From positions 1 through 41,712 of the forward strand of contig CALESE010000108.1 of the NCBI GenBank assembly GCA_937907205.1: DNA of 41,712 nucleotides, read 5' to 3'. The DNA comes from an uncultured Romboutsia sp. (GTDB taxonomy: Bacteria > Bacillota > Clostridia > Peptostreptococcales > Peptostreptococcaceae). Of the stretch, positions 41,680 to 41,712 are shown piece by piece (the first letter of the stretch is position 1; every line of letters starts with the position of its first letter). The position numbers and the translations under genes were made by a program. The notes beneath the pieces were generated by a model. That model saw only the letters and a program-made list of their open reading frames with translations. It did no database searches and was not told the DNA's origin.

Positions 41680-41712
41680 ATGTATTCAAATAATTTAAAT
41701 TCAAATCATAAA
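41680..41712 (+). CDS. First codons of a gene cut by the right edge
   Basis: ATG at 41680 follows AGGTG by 4 nt and opens MYSNNLNSNHK without a stop to the end of the window. Too short to identify, but the ribosome site and open frame support a real start. Confidence 0.4.
   Translation, partial: MYSNNLNSNHK

Noticed and set aside
41659..41680. TTGACA as a -35 box before the last gene
   Set aside because: Its -10 would fall at or after the start codon, so no usable leader or ribosome site would be transcribed.
1..41712. CRISPR array, transposase, integrase, toxin-antitoxin or restriction system
   Set aside because: No regularly spaced repeats, no transposase or recombinase motifs and no paired small toxin/antitoxin genes were seen.

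Overview
The window looks like chromosome from a low-GC, spore-forming anaerobe of the Peptostreptococcaceae (Clostridioides / Paraclostridium / Romboutsia type). The reasons are strong AT bias, an alpha/beta small acid-soluble spore protein, a cell-wall protein with three CWB2 repeats as in the Clostridioides Cwp family, a complete SCIFF ranthipeptide locus, and the gene order relA-apt-recJ ... scfB-scfA ... yajC-tgt-queA-ruvBAC, which I recall from that family. Species cannot be fixed from sequence reading alone. Most genes lie on the minus strand. I see no insertion sequence, prophage, CRISPR array or tRNA gene.

Layout: (1) 1-480: an apparent rRNA-operon promoter and pre-rRNA leader firing leftwards out of the window. 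(2) 0.5-5.7 kb: a transporter, a split threonine/serine exporter (two half genes), a CsoR-type metal repressor with an inverted repeat in its control region, a spore SASP, and a CWB2/SH3 surface protein. (3) 5.8-16.6 kb: a translation and stress block on the minus strand, read in transcription order recJ, apt, relA, dtd, an MBL hydrolase, hemZ, hisS, aspS. A good sigma-A promoter and a leader of about 250 nt precede apt. (4) 16.7-25.8 kb: ruvC-ruvA-ruvB, queA-psiE-like-tgt-yajC, a small membrane protein, scfA (SCIFF), scfB (its radical SAM maturase) and a gamma-carbonic-anhydrase-like gene coupled to scfB. A BofC-like gene upstream of ruvC carries a frameshift in its last domain.

(5) 25.9-32.4 kb: an orphan small protein, a DUF1540 Cys-rich protein, a ComEC-like beta-lactamase-fold lipoprotein, a pcp peptidase with a DUF969/DUF979 permease pair (the DUF969 gene has lost its 5' end), a YebC-family protein, nadE and a one-cluster ferredoxin. 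(6) 32.5-41.7 kb: a split TauE/SafE permease, an IMPACT/YigZ protein, an hflX - HEAT protein - degenerate Nudix operon, a Cys-rich small-domain protein, a DUF1461 membrane protein, an ABC-F ATPase, a phospholipase-C-fold protein without a signal peptide behind a cell-wall amidase, a small Cys/Lys-rich protein and the first codons of a further gene.

Most of the window is housekeeping. The points that merit attention are the SCIFF locus with its own promoter, internal hairpin and coupled gamma-CA gene; the two damaged genes (BofC-like and DUF969); the Nudix protein with a broken Nudix box beside a HEAT protein; the cytosolic PLC-like protein; and the CsoR-associated palindrome. I did not find a clearly new defence or mobile system. 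Several genes are best assigned to starts shorter than their longest open frame because a Shine-Dalgarno sequence lies inside that frame; these choices are explained entry by entry.
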